Source of the DNA: Madurella fahalii
Lineage: Eukaryota > Ascomycota > Sordariomycetes > Sordariales
NCBI GenBank assembly: GCA_029876055.1
Contig: CM056874.1
Location: forward strand, 7,378,001 to 7,442,000
Direction of reading: 5' to 3'
DNA: 64,000 bases
Translations under genes and position numbers: made by a program
In this document: in pieces, positions 12,240 to 24,400 of the stretch
Numbering within the stretch: the stretch's first letter is position 1
Layout of the letters: each line of letters begins with the position of its first letter
Notes under the pieces: model-generated
The model's database searches: none
The model's input: the letters and a program-made list of their open reading frames with translations, nothing else
What the model was told of the DNA's origin: nothing

Positions 12240-12703
12240 GCCAAACGGCCCCCTCCTTTCCGGTACCGGCGTTTTCGGGGGTTTCAGCCCTTTTTCCAAC
12301 GGGCGGGTGGAATGATGTGTGTGCAGTTAGTTGCATGGCATGAGCGGCCGGTCGGTCTACAACTGGGCAAACAAGGGTTTTGGTTTTATTTTTTTATTTC
12401 CCCTCCCTCTTGGTTGGGATGATGAGCGATGCGAAGGAAATGTGTATGGCAAGACAACGCAAGGCAACGTAACGGTTCGGATTGGTTGATTTTCTGATGC
12501 TTTGACGATAATGATACTGTCTCGACCCGAGGTTCTACACCTGAGTTGTCACGTCTACCGGGTTATGACCAAGGGTGGGTTAGATATCCACGAAGGTCTA
12601 TTGTCATCCTCATGATCATATACCGGCATTCCGGCTACGGATTTAGAATGAGTATTGGTACAGCCACAGGGGAACTCGTTATGAGTGTCATGAACCTCAT
12701 GGA
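12240..12703. other. 3' flank between convergent genes
   Basis: No gene is supported. The interval holds the condensin 3' UTR, with a T-rich run near 12383-12395, and the facing 3' end of the small minus-strand gene. Confidence 0.5.
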
Positions 12704-14003
12704 TCATGATCTCTTTTCGCCATCGGCGGCCTTTCCATCCGTCTGGCGTGTATCCTGCTCAGGGGCCGGGCCCTCATCGTCCGTTGACACGCCCAAGGAG
12801 GCCAGAATTGCGTCCAGCTTGCCCTCCAGATCGGTCAGATTCGCCTCAAGCGTTGTGGCCGTCTGCTCACCCCTGTTGCGTTCAACTATCAGCATACGCA
12901 AACACGGCTGTGTGAGAGATGTTGCGAGCGGCATCAACGACTGGTATAATAATATCCCAGATAAGAAAACTAAGATTTGACAGTACTTCCGCGCTACCTC
13001 AAACTTCTCAACCAAGTAGACAGGGAGGATAAATGGAGGGGGGAAACAACTCAATGGGGAAAAAAAAATAAAAATAAATAAATAAATAATAAATAATAAA
13101 TAAATAAAGAGGGGATAGACAAGACAAGAAGATAATAAATAAATACGTGAATGAAAAGTGAGAAGCTGGAGGAGGAGGCGCTAGCGCTGCAAGCTGCAGT
13201 CCGCCCCTTGCCCACCCAGAGCCCTGACAACGCATCATACCATGCAAGCTAGACAGCAAACTCTGGTGATCATAGGACCCTGCAGGTCTCCTCGCCCCCC
13301 GGGGAACCGTTTTCAGGGTCCTGATGCTGCAGCATCTCCCTTGTCCTGCCCATGGTCTAGCCGGAAGTCCCATGGCCGAACCGTGTACCTGGGTGTGTAC
13401 AGTACCTGTGCTGCGCGACTCGTCGTAGACGTGGCCCACTAGGGCGCCTCCTGACCTCCACGCAGCACTTGATCCATCACATCCGCGCCTGGAAGCGGTG
13501 AGGAAGGGCATCTAGATGGGGGGATGGGGTTCTCAGGCACTCAGGCAGGGATGCCATCTCTTGGACACAAGTCACAAGACGGTCCATGGGGCCGGGAACC
13601 GAGAACCTGCTCATCCAGATTGGCGTGGGCGATGGCAGAGAAAGTGGTATCATACCTAGCGAGGTCTCTGAGGGCCTAGACCACGACCCGGCAGGGACGG
13701 CACGTCAGCGGGGTGGGATGCAGGCAGAGGCAAGGCTGAACAAGGGGTTCCAGGGGACACTAGGGCAGATAGCTGCCCCTGTGACGAAGCATCTCTCTCG
13801 AGACGAGGCTGGAAGGGGGCGGCACATACCTGTGCCAGACTGTCGGCGACCGACGCCGATGATGATGGCGATGACGGCGGTGGCAGACGCGAGGGATTTC
13901 CATTTCCATTATTGGCGCCATCAGCAGCAGCCTCTGCCGGCTTGGCATCGACGCCCGTGTTGGGGACCTCCTGGGGCTTGGGAAGGGTTTCCGCTGGATC
14001 CAT
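12704..14003 (-). CDS. Small conserved-looking protein with coiled-coil C-terminus (gene model uncertain)
   Basis: Not recognised. Exon 1 (13830-14003) runs from ATG at 14003 (MDPAETLPKPQE) for 58 codons of Ala/Pro/Ser-rich sequence to a clean GTATGT donor after SLAQ. The last exon ends at TGA 12704 and encodes a heptad-like segment (ERNRGEQTATTLEANLTDLE, then GKLDAILASLG) with an acidic tail. The exons between are ambiguous. One reading uses AAGTTTGAG at 12998-13006 as a micro-exon before a GTAGCG donor. Another keeps KFEVARKY and splices from about 12981 to an acceptor inside GCTGATAG. Either way an unusually long first intron (about 820 nt) is implied, containing an AAATA-rich tract. A short soluble coiled-coil partner protein is the best description. 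Confidence 0.5.
13066..13145. repeat. A-rich (AAATA)n low-complexity tract
   Basis: A run of A followed by AAATA/TAAATAA repeats; read on the minus strand it is a T-rich tract upstream of the putative acceptor of the small gene. Confidence 0.8.
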
Positions 14004-17000
14004 GGGGCGTTCCGAGCAGCCCACGACGGGAACCGCGTGTGGAATGTGAATGCGGAATGCTTCGTTGGCTGGCGCGACGAGCCCGAAGAAACCCCTCTCT
14101 AAGGCGGGCTTTGTTGTTCCCTCCACGCCAACTCACTGGCTATCCCGGCTTGAATGGCAAAGCTACGTTACTGCCGGCTGTACGTAGAGTAAGGTGCTCC
14201 TGCGATCGCACTTCACCGCTTTGGGGCTGATCGGGCTATTGCTGGAAAAGTGTGATTTGCCTTGGCGTGTTGCAAAATCTCGAGAGAGAGAAGAAGGTTC
14301 CGGTGATCGGTGCGGCGCTGGGACATACCCCTCCCAGACAACGTACGATTCTTGCAGCAAGACTACGGCGCTTTGGGACGGCTGCCGAACCCCTTGCGAT
14401 GCCGCGCCAACCGAGCCTTGCTGGGCCGTGGACCCGTTCGCCGCCGTCAGGTTTTTCGACCTCTCTGTCACGGCAAAAACGCACTAATACGGTATTCGCC
14501 GCCGGGAACGATCGAGTTCGGCACGCCTGTCGTCTGTTCAGCGGGATGCAGATGGACCTTGTCAAGCCCGCAGAGCCGACTCCCGCCAAGACGCTGAGGT
14601 AGGTGACGTGACGGCGAATGTTCTAGGCCATCACCCGATCTCCAGGAATCTGGGCCTGGCGCCCGAGCCAATTGGGACCACTTGCCATTCAACCATGTGG
14701 ACCCCCCACCAGAAGACCGCGGATGGCACGCATTTGTCTATCCTGGAATCGGAAATCCCATGCCCGTTGAACCGGCAATTTCCAGCGAGGCTGAGTGGTG
14801 GCACGGATTCTACACAGACACTACCCCCAATGAATGGCATTCTCAGAGCCTTTTGCATGGGGCGCGGGATGCCGAGCCAGTGAGCTGTTCGTGCAGTGCT
14901 GGGATGCACAGTCCCCGAAGCTCCCTGCTGCTCGGTAAGTCTTCTTCCACAACGCCGAAACCGATGAAGGGCGATTCTGTCGTATCGCAAGGATTGATGG
15001 TCCGTTGTTTTGGGCCAGCTTTGCGCTTATCCGCAGCCACCCTCGGAAGTGTGTGCACACAACAATCTGCCTGTGGGTCGCAGCGCCTCTCCCATTGGTG
15101 TGTGCTAGTTGGGAGGCCGGGGAACTGTATGAGGAGAGAAGCCTGCCCCCGGTGTTTGACAGAGATCACCGCTATCATCATGGATCGGGGAGATGGTATT
15201 GTTGGCCACGCATATTTTTTTTGTCGATGATGGCATTCCCGCGCACCCCGCCGGCACGAGTCCGGCTCCCCGCACAACTCCAGCAAAGGACCCCTGCGCA
15301 GTAAATGACACCTAAGCTTGCACCTGGCGCTGCGACCAAAACGAAACCGGTGTTGACGTGAAAAGATTCTCAATCGGGACGAAGCAGCTGCCGAACACGC
15401 ACAGGCCATGGAGGGGAATCGCGTTGGCTACTGGCTGGCTGCCGATCGTGCCTGCCACCGTGACGCCGCGCCCGCTACGCCAAGTCGAGGAAGCGGCGGA
15501 CAGGCCGCCTCTGATTGGCCGAGCCACGCCGTCCATTCCTCAGAATCGTACGTTTTTCATGTGCCTCCTGGACATCGATGGGGATCGAGATCCTTCCTTG
15601 GTCACTCTCCCATCCTCTCAGCTGGCCGATTTCCGAGGGCTCGCCTGTGATGGCATTACTTTGCTCGTCGTTCGCAAACTGGCGATCCCCCCTTTTGCCG
15701 CGTTGTCCCGCTCACCTATTTTTTTTTTTCCCCTTGCCCCTTTGTATCCAGTGAACCAGAGGGCGGATTGCTGCGCGTCGCACATTCCCATCTGCCAGAT
15801 AGAACAATTGCCCATTGGCCCAAAATGGCAATCGGATTGTGCGCCCGCCACAACTAAGCGTAGGCGCAGAGGGGAGGGGTCTTTGGGGCAACGGGAATCA
15901 AGCAACACCGAATACCTGGCTGAAAGGCCGAGATTTTACTTAATACACCATTCTGCCTATTGCTGCCCGGGAGGACGGTTTTATTACCCCCCATCCACGA
16001 ACACTAAGTTACGTCGAACACGCGAAGATTGTCTGGGTTCCTGGTGCATGTAAGACGCCGGTGGAGAAGCTGCCGTTGATTACCGCAAGTGTTGTTGTCG
16101 ATCGGGTCAAACAACGCCTGGTGGTGAGTAGCCGCTACCTCCGTGTACTTTGGCTGCTATCCTTGGCGTTCGCTTTGCGTCGCTGTGTCTCTCTCCGTCT
16201 CTGCGCCTCGGTACTGCACCGTACCAGCCCTGTCTCGTTGACATTCCCGTTGGGATAATTCTCGACACACGCCTTGGAAGTTCCCCGTACTGGGCACAGT
16301 CTCATTAACAGAAACGCACCAGGTAGCTGTTGACCCTGCATTATTTGAATTCTTGCCCGGCTCCGTCTGCAACAGGAGTTCGTCAACAAGACCTCAACAC
16401 TGGACTGGCAACCGGGCCGTTCGTGACATCTGCGCCTGCGCTCGCTTCTGCCGTCTCGGACGCTACACACACGAGGCCGCACCGGTTGCATAGGAGCGTG
16501 TACGAGAAGCTCGCCGGACCCGCAAGAGCAACACGCGCATAGACGACCCCAAAAGCAGGTAATCGACCAATTCTCGCACTTCGCCCAACCTGGACACGTA
16601 CATTCATGAACGAGTCTGGGGCTGCAACTATCGGTCCACGCGAGCTGACAGAGTCTCTCCAGAGCTTCGTCCGCCTGGTTCTGACGACAGTCTAGAACCC
16701 GAACACAGATCAACATTCCCGTTTTAATTTCACGCCGCACGCACGTTCGCCCGGCCCGGAGCGCAATTACCTCGTCCTTTCCCGTTCGGTGTAAGTCCCC
16801 TTTCCCAATAGCTGCATCATCAACCATGTTAGCCTTGCCCATGCCGGTTTCGTCCCACATCCATTGCTTCCCGTTCCAATACACCATGTCATCAAGATCT
16901 TTGACTTCTCACCCCACCCCCCCCCCCGGAAGGCCCTGTTCCAAGAATTCCATGTTATGAGTGAATCCGTCTTCGAATTTGCCATTGACTCCACTCACGA

Positions 17001-17435
17001 CAGTTGTTTCTGCTTTGGCACCCTGCCGCCTGAACACACAAATACCCGCGCTCGGCTTCTCTGACGAGGCAGCCCACGAGCACGGCATAGCTCATTGACT
17101 TTTCCGACCACCAAACCTGTAAACACCAACTGTGGTCGTTGCGCGCGCACTCAAAGAAGAGCTTTTCAGAAGGTCTACAACGTCAGAGCTGTGCGCGAAG
17201 AATCCCAAGGCCGTCCCCTCTCTTGGACGTCACCCTTGGGAACAGAAGTGTTGTCAGCCGACATTCACTCAAAAGACCAAGATCAACAGCTCAGGCCCGC
17301 GACGTTGGTCCCGGCCGTTCAGGTTCCCGCGACGTCAAGGTCGCCCCGCCTGAGCGCAGCAAACCCCGGGCGCGGGCATATTCGCACACACACGATTCTC
17401 TCCCTCAAAGCGACAAAGGTGCTCAGCTGGGCTGG
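14004..17435. other. Long gene-poor interval upstream of the SAM-HMG gene
   Basis: About 3.4 kb with many overlapping medium ORFs on both strands but no recognisable domain or consistent splice model. It contains the promoter of the 12.7-14 kb gene at its left and, at its right, probably a long spliced or unspliced leader of the HMG-box gene. Pyrimidine runs occur at about 15717-15735 and 16910-16927. Confidence 0.5.
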
Positions 17436-19388
17436 ATGACGCGACCACTGGAAACCATTTTTGGGGAGTTGGGCATCTCCCAATATCTCGATGCGTTTCT
17501 CGAGCAGGGGTTCGACACATGGGAGACCATCTTGGATATCACCGAATCTGACCTGTACGTGGGAATATGTTTCCAAAAAAAGTTCCTTGTCGTGCTAATG
17601 CCCGTCAACTTTGGTAGCGATGCGCTAGGAGTGAAACTTGGTCATCGACGGGTACGTGTCCTTCCTGCCACGTCATGTGCTACGCACAAATGGCAGGCGT
17701 GAGGACGGTACATGGCGCTGACGATGACGGTCAACAGAAACTGCAAAGGCAAATCGCCAATTCCCGCGGGGTCGCACCGGATGCGTCCCTGACCTCTCCG
17801 ACTCAACCGAGCATTGAGGAACTCAGGCTCCAGGACCCATGCAGGGCCGATCCTCCAAAGCTCGAGGGCCGGGAAACGGTCGGCGTTATCATCACAAAAC
17901 GAAAATATCGGCGGCATCCAAAGGTCAGTCTCTCCCCCCGAGAGCGCCCGTGTTGCGAATGCCCCATGATTGACGTGGATGCCGTGACCAGCCCGACGAA
18001 AATGCGCCAGAACGACCTCCTTCGGCATACGTGCTCTTCTCCAACAGTAAGCCGCACGGCCACATGAGCCATGGTGTTGGCGACACCCTTCATAAGCCAA
18101 GCTACTAACTCGCAACCCCTTTTTGAAAAGAGATGCGCGAAGATCTCAAGGGCCGTAACTTGACCTTCACAGAGATTGCCAAGCTTGTCGGTGAGAACTG
18201 GCAGAATCTGTCTCCGGCTGAGAAGGAGCCGTTCGAGTCGCAAGCCCAAGCGATCAAGGACAAGTACCTAAGCGACCTCGCCGAATACAAAAAGACGCCC
18301 GAGTACAGAAAATACATGGCCTATCTGCAGGAGTTTAAGGCTAAGCATGCCCCATCGCAAGGTCTGTACGCTTGGGTGCCTACCCCCGCATCGGACATGC
18401 TGCTAATGATCTTCGGCTTGACAGACAAGGATGCATCCAAAAGAGTGAGGCTCTCAGACTCTGGGAGCCAAAGCCGTAGTAGCCCCAGCGCGACACCAAC
18501 CAGGACGAGCAGGAGCGGGAGCGGCTCAGAGAGTCGTAAGGGGAGCGAGCCGCCCGCCGGGAGGCAGCAAAGGCTTGGCTCTTCTGTTTCCATGACCGAG
18601 TCTCAGAATTCGGCTTCTGCGGCCCCGTCCATGTCGACCGCTTCCCCAGTGGTGTCTATGGACTCTCCCGCCATAAGCAGTGGCGACCACTCGCCAACTT
18701 TCGGCGCCAACCTGAGGGATCTGCCGCCGCTGTCGGGACCCGCGAGCGCCAACCAAGGAGATGACCGGGCCACGGAGCAGTTCAGCACGCAAATGCACCT
18801 CCCATCTCTCTCCGACGTATTCGATGGACAGAATCGGTTGCGAGGAGGAGTCACCCAATCATGCGAAGCCAACGGGTTCCACTTCCCAGGCGTCGATGCG
18901 CGGCCGGCAACATTCAAGGGCGAACAGACATCGTCCAGAAGTTCGTCTTCAAATGCATCCTTTGGCAGGTCTCGGACACCAGCCGACGGTCCCTTACCCA
19001 TTCGCGCACTGTTGGAGTCAAGGCCGGAGCCTACTTTTGAGGCTAGCCAGCCACCGCACCCACTCCACTCAAGTTCTTTCCACCTGGAACAGAAGCTTCT
19101 GCATGCGCACCAGGCTCAGACTGGTGCCACCGCACTGCCAGCGATCAACGGTGCGCCTTTCAACCGCCCGAATCCTGGAACGTTGCTGACATGGGTACCA
19201 AAGGTTTTCACGCCGGGCCTTCACTCCCACACGCCCCACTGAGCTCGCATTCCATCAGTTCGGCCTTCTACCCTCCGGCTACGTCATCACCCATCCGGCT
19301 ACCGCATCAAGGAAAACATAACGCCAGTCTTGACGGTATGAGCGCCTTGCTAAAGGCGGGTGAGATAGTTGACCGCCGAGCTCATTGA
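17436..19388 (+). CDS. SAM-domain + HMG-box DNA-binding protein
   Basis: A nuclear regulator combining a sterile-alpha-motif interaction domain with one HMG box. Exons by phase are 17436-17554, 17618-17651, 17738-17923, 17992-18046, 18131-18361, 18425-19150 and 19204-19388, about 511 aa. The SAM domain is at residues 1-55 (IFGELGISQYLDAFLEQGFD, then ESDLDALGVKLGHRRKL). The HMG box, near residues 115-195, is rebuilt across exons 4-5: ERPPSAYVLFSNKMREDLKG then KLVGENWQNLSPAEKEPFES. The rest is Ser/Pro-rich and probably disordered. The intron at 18362-18424 (63 nt) is stop-free. The last intron (19151-19203) is my choice to reach a well-formed terminal motif, LDGMSALLKAGEIVDRR. Without it the protein would stop at 19242. 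Target genes are unknown; HMG-box factors of ascomycetes often act in sexual development. Confidence 0.85.
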
Positions 19389-21408
19389 TTGCTCGCTCGG
19401 TCCCCAGCGCTAACTCGGGACGTTTCCCACTCACCATGTTGGCGCTTTTCTCCCTCTTCATTGTCTCGTATACTTCTCGCATTGGATACCCTCTAGCTCT
19501 GCGGATTTCAGCTTGGGATTTGATCTTTACAGCATACCGAACAGGAGGGAATGCATGATTTAAACGGGTGGAATGGGCTTTTCTTCCAATACAGGGAATT
19601 GTAACTACTATCGTTACCACCGCAAGGCATCAGGCGTTTTTACCCCGTTGTGGACAAGAGGCAACATGTTGGGGTTCATCCGGGCAATGGATAGGACAAC
19701 TTCTTGATAATAAGATGCTGTCTCGTATATAAATACATATTTCACGGTACACTTGGAGAGGCATGGTTATACATGACCGTTGGGTTGCCATCGCCGGTAT
19801 AATCTTGGGCGAAGCAAGGTACAGCGGGTGGAGCAATACTAGACATCGAGTAGCCTTCGTTCTCATGTTCTCGTGCGTTTGTGATTGGCGCCGCAGGTCG
19901 CCACAACGGACCGCAACCCATTTGTCCTAGCCCGCGTTATCCACGGATCCAGTCAGATCGACGGATTACCTGACAGATAGTGCCGTCTCAATATTCGAAT
20001 TCGTACGTCCTAGCAAACTCGGACGACATCGAGTCCGTCCCAAGAGCGGAGCGGCCCGGAGATTTGACAACACCACCCCATCGGTGCTCTCGAAAGTTGG
20101 GACGCGTGTTTCGAACGGCTGACTGGCTGTGCTTAGCGGCGGTCTCTGGCTCGGTCTGCATATCGATCATGCCCATAGAGAGTTGCCACACTCAGTCCGC
20201 ACAGCCAGCGAGAACAGCAGGATCACTTCGCTTGGAAGTTATGTCCTGGCGAGCAGTGGTCGTTGGTTGTACATGTGCACTAGCACTTCGTGTCAAGTTC
20301 GGCCACGCTCCTTGGCCTCGTCGATCCTTTATCGCCGGGCATCTCTATCCATTGCCCACTAAGACGTGTAGCCCGCGCTTACCCATGGGGGAATCAGAAT
20401 GGCAACGTGCCAGCCTTGTCCTGCCACGCTTTTGTAAAATCTCCTTATACAACCTCAACATCGATTCTTCCTACGTCCGTGATGGGTCGACTGATAACGA
20501 CGTCGCTTCGCTGGTAGGATGAGAGCATCACACGGTATACAATATGAGAAATACACCAAAAAAAGCATGGCAAACACATAACCCGCTGCAAAACACGGTT
20601 TGACCAGACTGAACTTGAACAACCAACTGGAGATGCTTTGCTTCGCCTTTGCCTTGGTTTTGTAACTGATAACTGAATAGCGCTTTGTATAATACTCTAC
20701 TCCTCTTCCCCAAAACAACAACACGGGACAAAACATAAACAAAAACAAACCCGTAACAAACCCGTAACAAACCCGTAAAATGCCCATAATGTTTGCAAAC
20801 CGCGCATAATAGGGGTAGCACGCCTGAACCTGGCTACTGACAGGAATAGCGTAGTACTTAGTAGAGGAAGAAAAGGGTGTACGATGCGAAGATCGGGAAA
20901 CCCCCCAAACGGCAATATCATCATCAGCAGTAGCAGCAGCAGCAGCATCAACAACTATGAAATAAATGAGACGTTTCTAACCAGGGTAGGTATCACATGC
21001 AACGACAGTTACGAAATAGAAAAAGAAAATGGAAGGAAAGGGAAGAAAAGAAAAAAAGAAAAGAAAGAAACCGAAAACCAAGAGAGACCAGACCAAAATA
21101 TACGCAGACGCAAAAATCACAACCACATCGTGTAGCCGCCATCACCACCAGAACAAAGACAACAACACCCAACAGACCAACCCGGGACCAGACCAAGACC
21201 GAGAAACCCAAAGCCGCCCCAACCCCCAGACACACAAGAACATCAACGCTGAATTGCCAGTGACGAGAGCAGGGCGAGCCTCCAGGGGATTTTGTCCGCC
21301 CACTTCAAGTGCTAAGGAGCCTCAGGAGGAACTGCCAAACCGGACATCAGCGGCGACGTGGATTTAAAAACACGAAAGAAGCCGACCAAAAATCTTCCGG
21401 GTCCCACT
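19389..21408. other. Intergenic, convergent 3' ends
   Basis: No coding region is supported between the HMG-box gene and nik-1. Contents are an 11-bp tandem repeat at 20745-20777, an AGC-rich stretch at about 20925-20950, and a purine-rich GAAAAGAAAAAAAGAAAAG block at about 21005-21070. Confidence 0.55.
20745..20777. repeat. 11-bp tandem repeat, three perfect units
   Basis: ACAAACCCGTA is repeated three times head to tail (20745-20755, 20756-20766, 20767-20777), about 630 bp downstream of the nik-1 stop. Confidence 0.9.
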
Positions 21409-24400
21409 TCACGACGTGTGGACACTCGGTTCGGAAAGGCTGGTAGCTGCCCTGCTTAGAGGGTCGTCGTGGTTGGCCGTCACGAGTGACGGGCTCTCCA
21501 GGCCGCTCGTGAGCCCCTCGGCCGCCGTGCGGGCGCGCGACACCAGCGGTGGTCGGGTGGCTGCCGATGCCACTGCCGATGCCGCCGCAGCCGCCGCGGC
21601 CTGGTGGTGATGCTGCTGGTACGCCGTCAGGGTGCCGTTGTCGCGCCGCCCTCCCGTGGCTGCGTCGGCGGCGCGGGCCAGCTCCCGTTCCCGGTTCTTC
21701 TCGAGTAGCTGCCCGCCGAGCGTCGCGCATTTGAGGATGGTCTGGATAAGGTGGTTTTGTTGTAGAGGCTTGGATAGATACTCGTCCATCTGCGCCTGGA
21801 TGCACTTTTCTCTGTCTCCCATCATGGCGTGCGCCGTCAGGGCGATGATGGGCGTCCGCTGGCTGCCGAGGCTGCGTTCGTATTCGCGGATCTTGCCTGT
21901 GGCTTCGAAACCGCCCTGTGGTGGTATCGCTTGTCAGTCATCTAGGATATCTAGAATCCGGGTCAGCGTGCGGTATTGTGTGAACTCACCATGATTGGCA
22001 TCTGAACGTCCATCAATATGACATCAAACTTCTTCCGCTTCACCGCCTCGACTGCCTCCTCGCCGTTTCCTACCACGGTGACTACGTGGTGGTACTTCTC
22101 GAGTATCTTCACCGCGAGCCTCTGGTTGACGGTATTGTCTTCGGCCAACAGGATCTCAAACGAGCGGGTGTTATCGGCCAGCGAGGGTGTGGCCCGGTTC
22201 TCCAGCGCCGGCACCATGCCATTTCCGAGGTCAATCAGCTTGCACGGTGTTGTCATGTACGACGTGATGCCCAAGTCGAGACACGACTTGAGCGACACGT
22301 GAACGACGGGTGCTAGGAGCACAATGGGGAGGTACTTGAAGTCGTCGACCGAACGCAGCCGCCGGGCATCCTCGATGGAATCGACAATGATGACGTCGTA
22401 AGGGGACGACCCTTGGGCACGCGCCTTCTCCAATGCCGAGTTCTTCTCGTTGTCCACGACGATAGGGACCAAGCCCAGGGCCTTGAGCATCTTCGCGATC
22501 TCCGTGCCGTGCCCGGTCCTGCCCTTGTCGATGAACAGAACCTGGTGCCCCTTGTAAGGGTTGAGCTGCTTCGCGATCAACGAAATGTCGCTGCCGGCCA
22601 GTCGGACAATGCAGGTGAAGTAGAACTTGCTGCCCTTTCCGTACTCGCTCTTGACCCACACGTCGCCACCCATCAGGTTGACGAGCCTCTTGGAGATGGA
22701 TAGGCCCAGCCCGGTACCGCCGAACTTGCGCGTCATTGAGCCGTCAGCCTGTTGGAACGTATCAAAGATCAAGTCCAGCTTATCAGACGGGATGCCGATG
22801 CCAGTGTCCGACACGACGAACTCGATAGCATACTCGTCTGGCCCCGAAGACTGCACCTGGGACGCCTTCTGGATTGTGAGGCTGACCTCACCATGCTCGG
22901 TGAATTTGATGGCATTGCCAACCAGGTTCAGGATGATCTGGCGTAATCTGAATGAATCGCCTACGACGTGGTCGGGCACGGAACTGTCGACGCGGTACGT
23001 GAGGTCCAAAAACTTCTCGTTGGCCTTGACGGCCAAGGTCTTGAGCGCGTTGAAAACGGTTCCCCGTAATGTGTACGGTATCTCCTCGATGACCATCCTC
23101 CGCGCTTCGATTTTGGACAAGTCCAGAATGTCGTCGATGATGGTTAGCAAGCTGTTGGCTAGCGAATTGACGATGTTGAGCATCTCCCTCTGGTACTGCG
23201 TCAGGTCCGTGTCAAGCGTAAGCTGCGTCATCCCGATGATGCCGTTCATGGGCGTCCGTATCTCGTGCGACATGTTGGCGAGGAATTCCGACTTTGTCTT
23301 GTTGGCTAGCTCGGCCGCTTCCCTGGCCTGCGTGTTCCTCTGGATGCTGTCCCGGAGGTTGTAGACCATCTGGTTGATTTTCTTCTTGAGCTCGTCCATC
23401 TCGCCCGAGGCCTCCACCTCGACAAGCTTGGTGAAATCGCCGTCTGTTGCTGCGTTCGTGATGTCACCGAATGCTCGCACTTGGGCAGTCTGTCAAAGCT
23501 ACGTCAGTCACCAAAGAAACATAGACGGATCTCGTAGGAGAATTTGTCGAGGCAACTTACAAGGTTGTTCGCCATCGTGTTGACGTCGGTGGTGATTTCC
23601 TTCCACCTCCCTTTCAGGCCGGCAACATCGGCCTGGCCACCCATGATGCCGTCGACCCCGACATCCTTGGCCACCCTTTGCACCTCGTTGCAGAAGATGG
23701 ACAGTCGGTCAACCATGTTGTTGATCGTCTCCTTCAGAATGAGTATCTCGCCCTTGGCCTCGACATCGATCTTGCGACTCATGTCGCCGTTTGCAATGGC
23801 CTGTGTGACGGTCGAAATGCCTCGCACCTGGAGAGAGGCTGTGAGCGTGCTGGGGAATCCTCAGAGCCGGATGTGGTGGGACATACCTGTGATGTAAGAT
23901 TTCTGGCCATGGTGTTGACGTTTTCGGTGAGATCCTTCCACTTGCCCTCGACATTGTCGACCTGGGCTTGGCCGCCAAGGGTACCATCCGTGCCGACTTC
24001 TCTCGCGACCTTGCTGACCTCAAAGGCGAAGGTCCCCAGGCGGTCAACCATAGTATTGATGGTGTTTTTTAGGTCCAGGATTTCGCCACGGACCTCGACC
24101 CCGATTTTCCTAGTGAGATCGCCCCGCGCGACGGCCGTCGTGACGGCGGCAATCTCACGCACCTGGGTGGTTAAGTTCATAGCCATGCCGTTAACATTCT
24201 CGGTGAGGTCCCTCCATGTGCCCTGGACATCGTGGACAGTTGCCTGGCCACCTAATCTTCCCTCGGTTCCCACTTCCCTGGCAATCTTGGTGACCTCGCG
24301 GGCAAACTGCTGCAGCTGGTCCACCATGGAGTTGATGGTCTTCTTGAGCTCAAATATCTCGCCTCGGCACTCAGCTTGCACCTTCTGGGTAAGATCTCCT

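Noticed and set aside
14682..15230. 182-codon plus-strand ORF
   Set aside because: No motif, an equally long antisense frame, and no plausible splice extension.
16135..16887. 250-codon minus-strand Cys-rich ORF upstream of the HMG-box gene
   Set aside because: Composition is that of random translation of GC-rich DNA, with no domain, poor start context and overlapping frames on the other strand.
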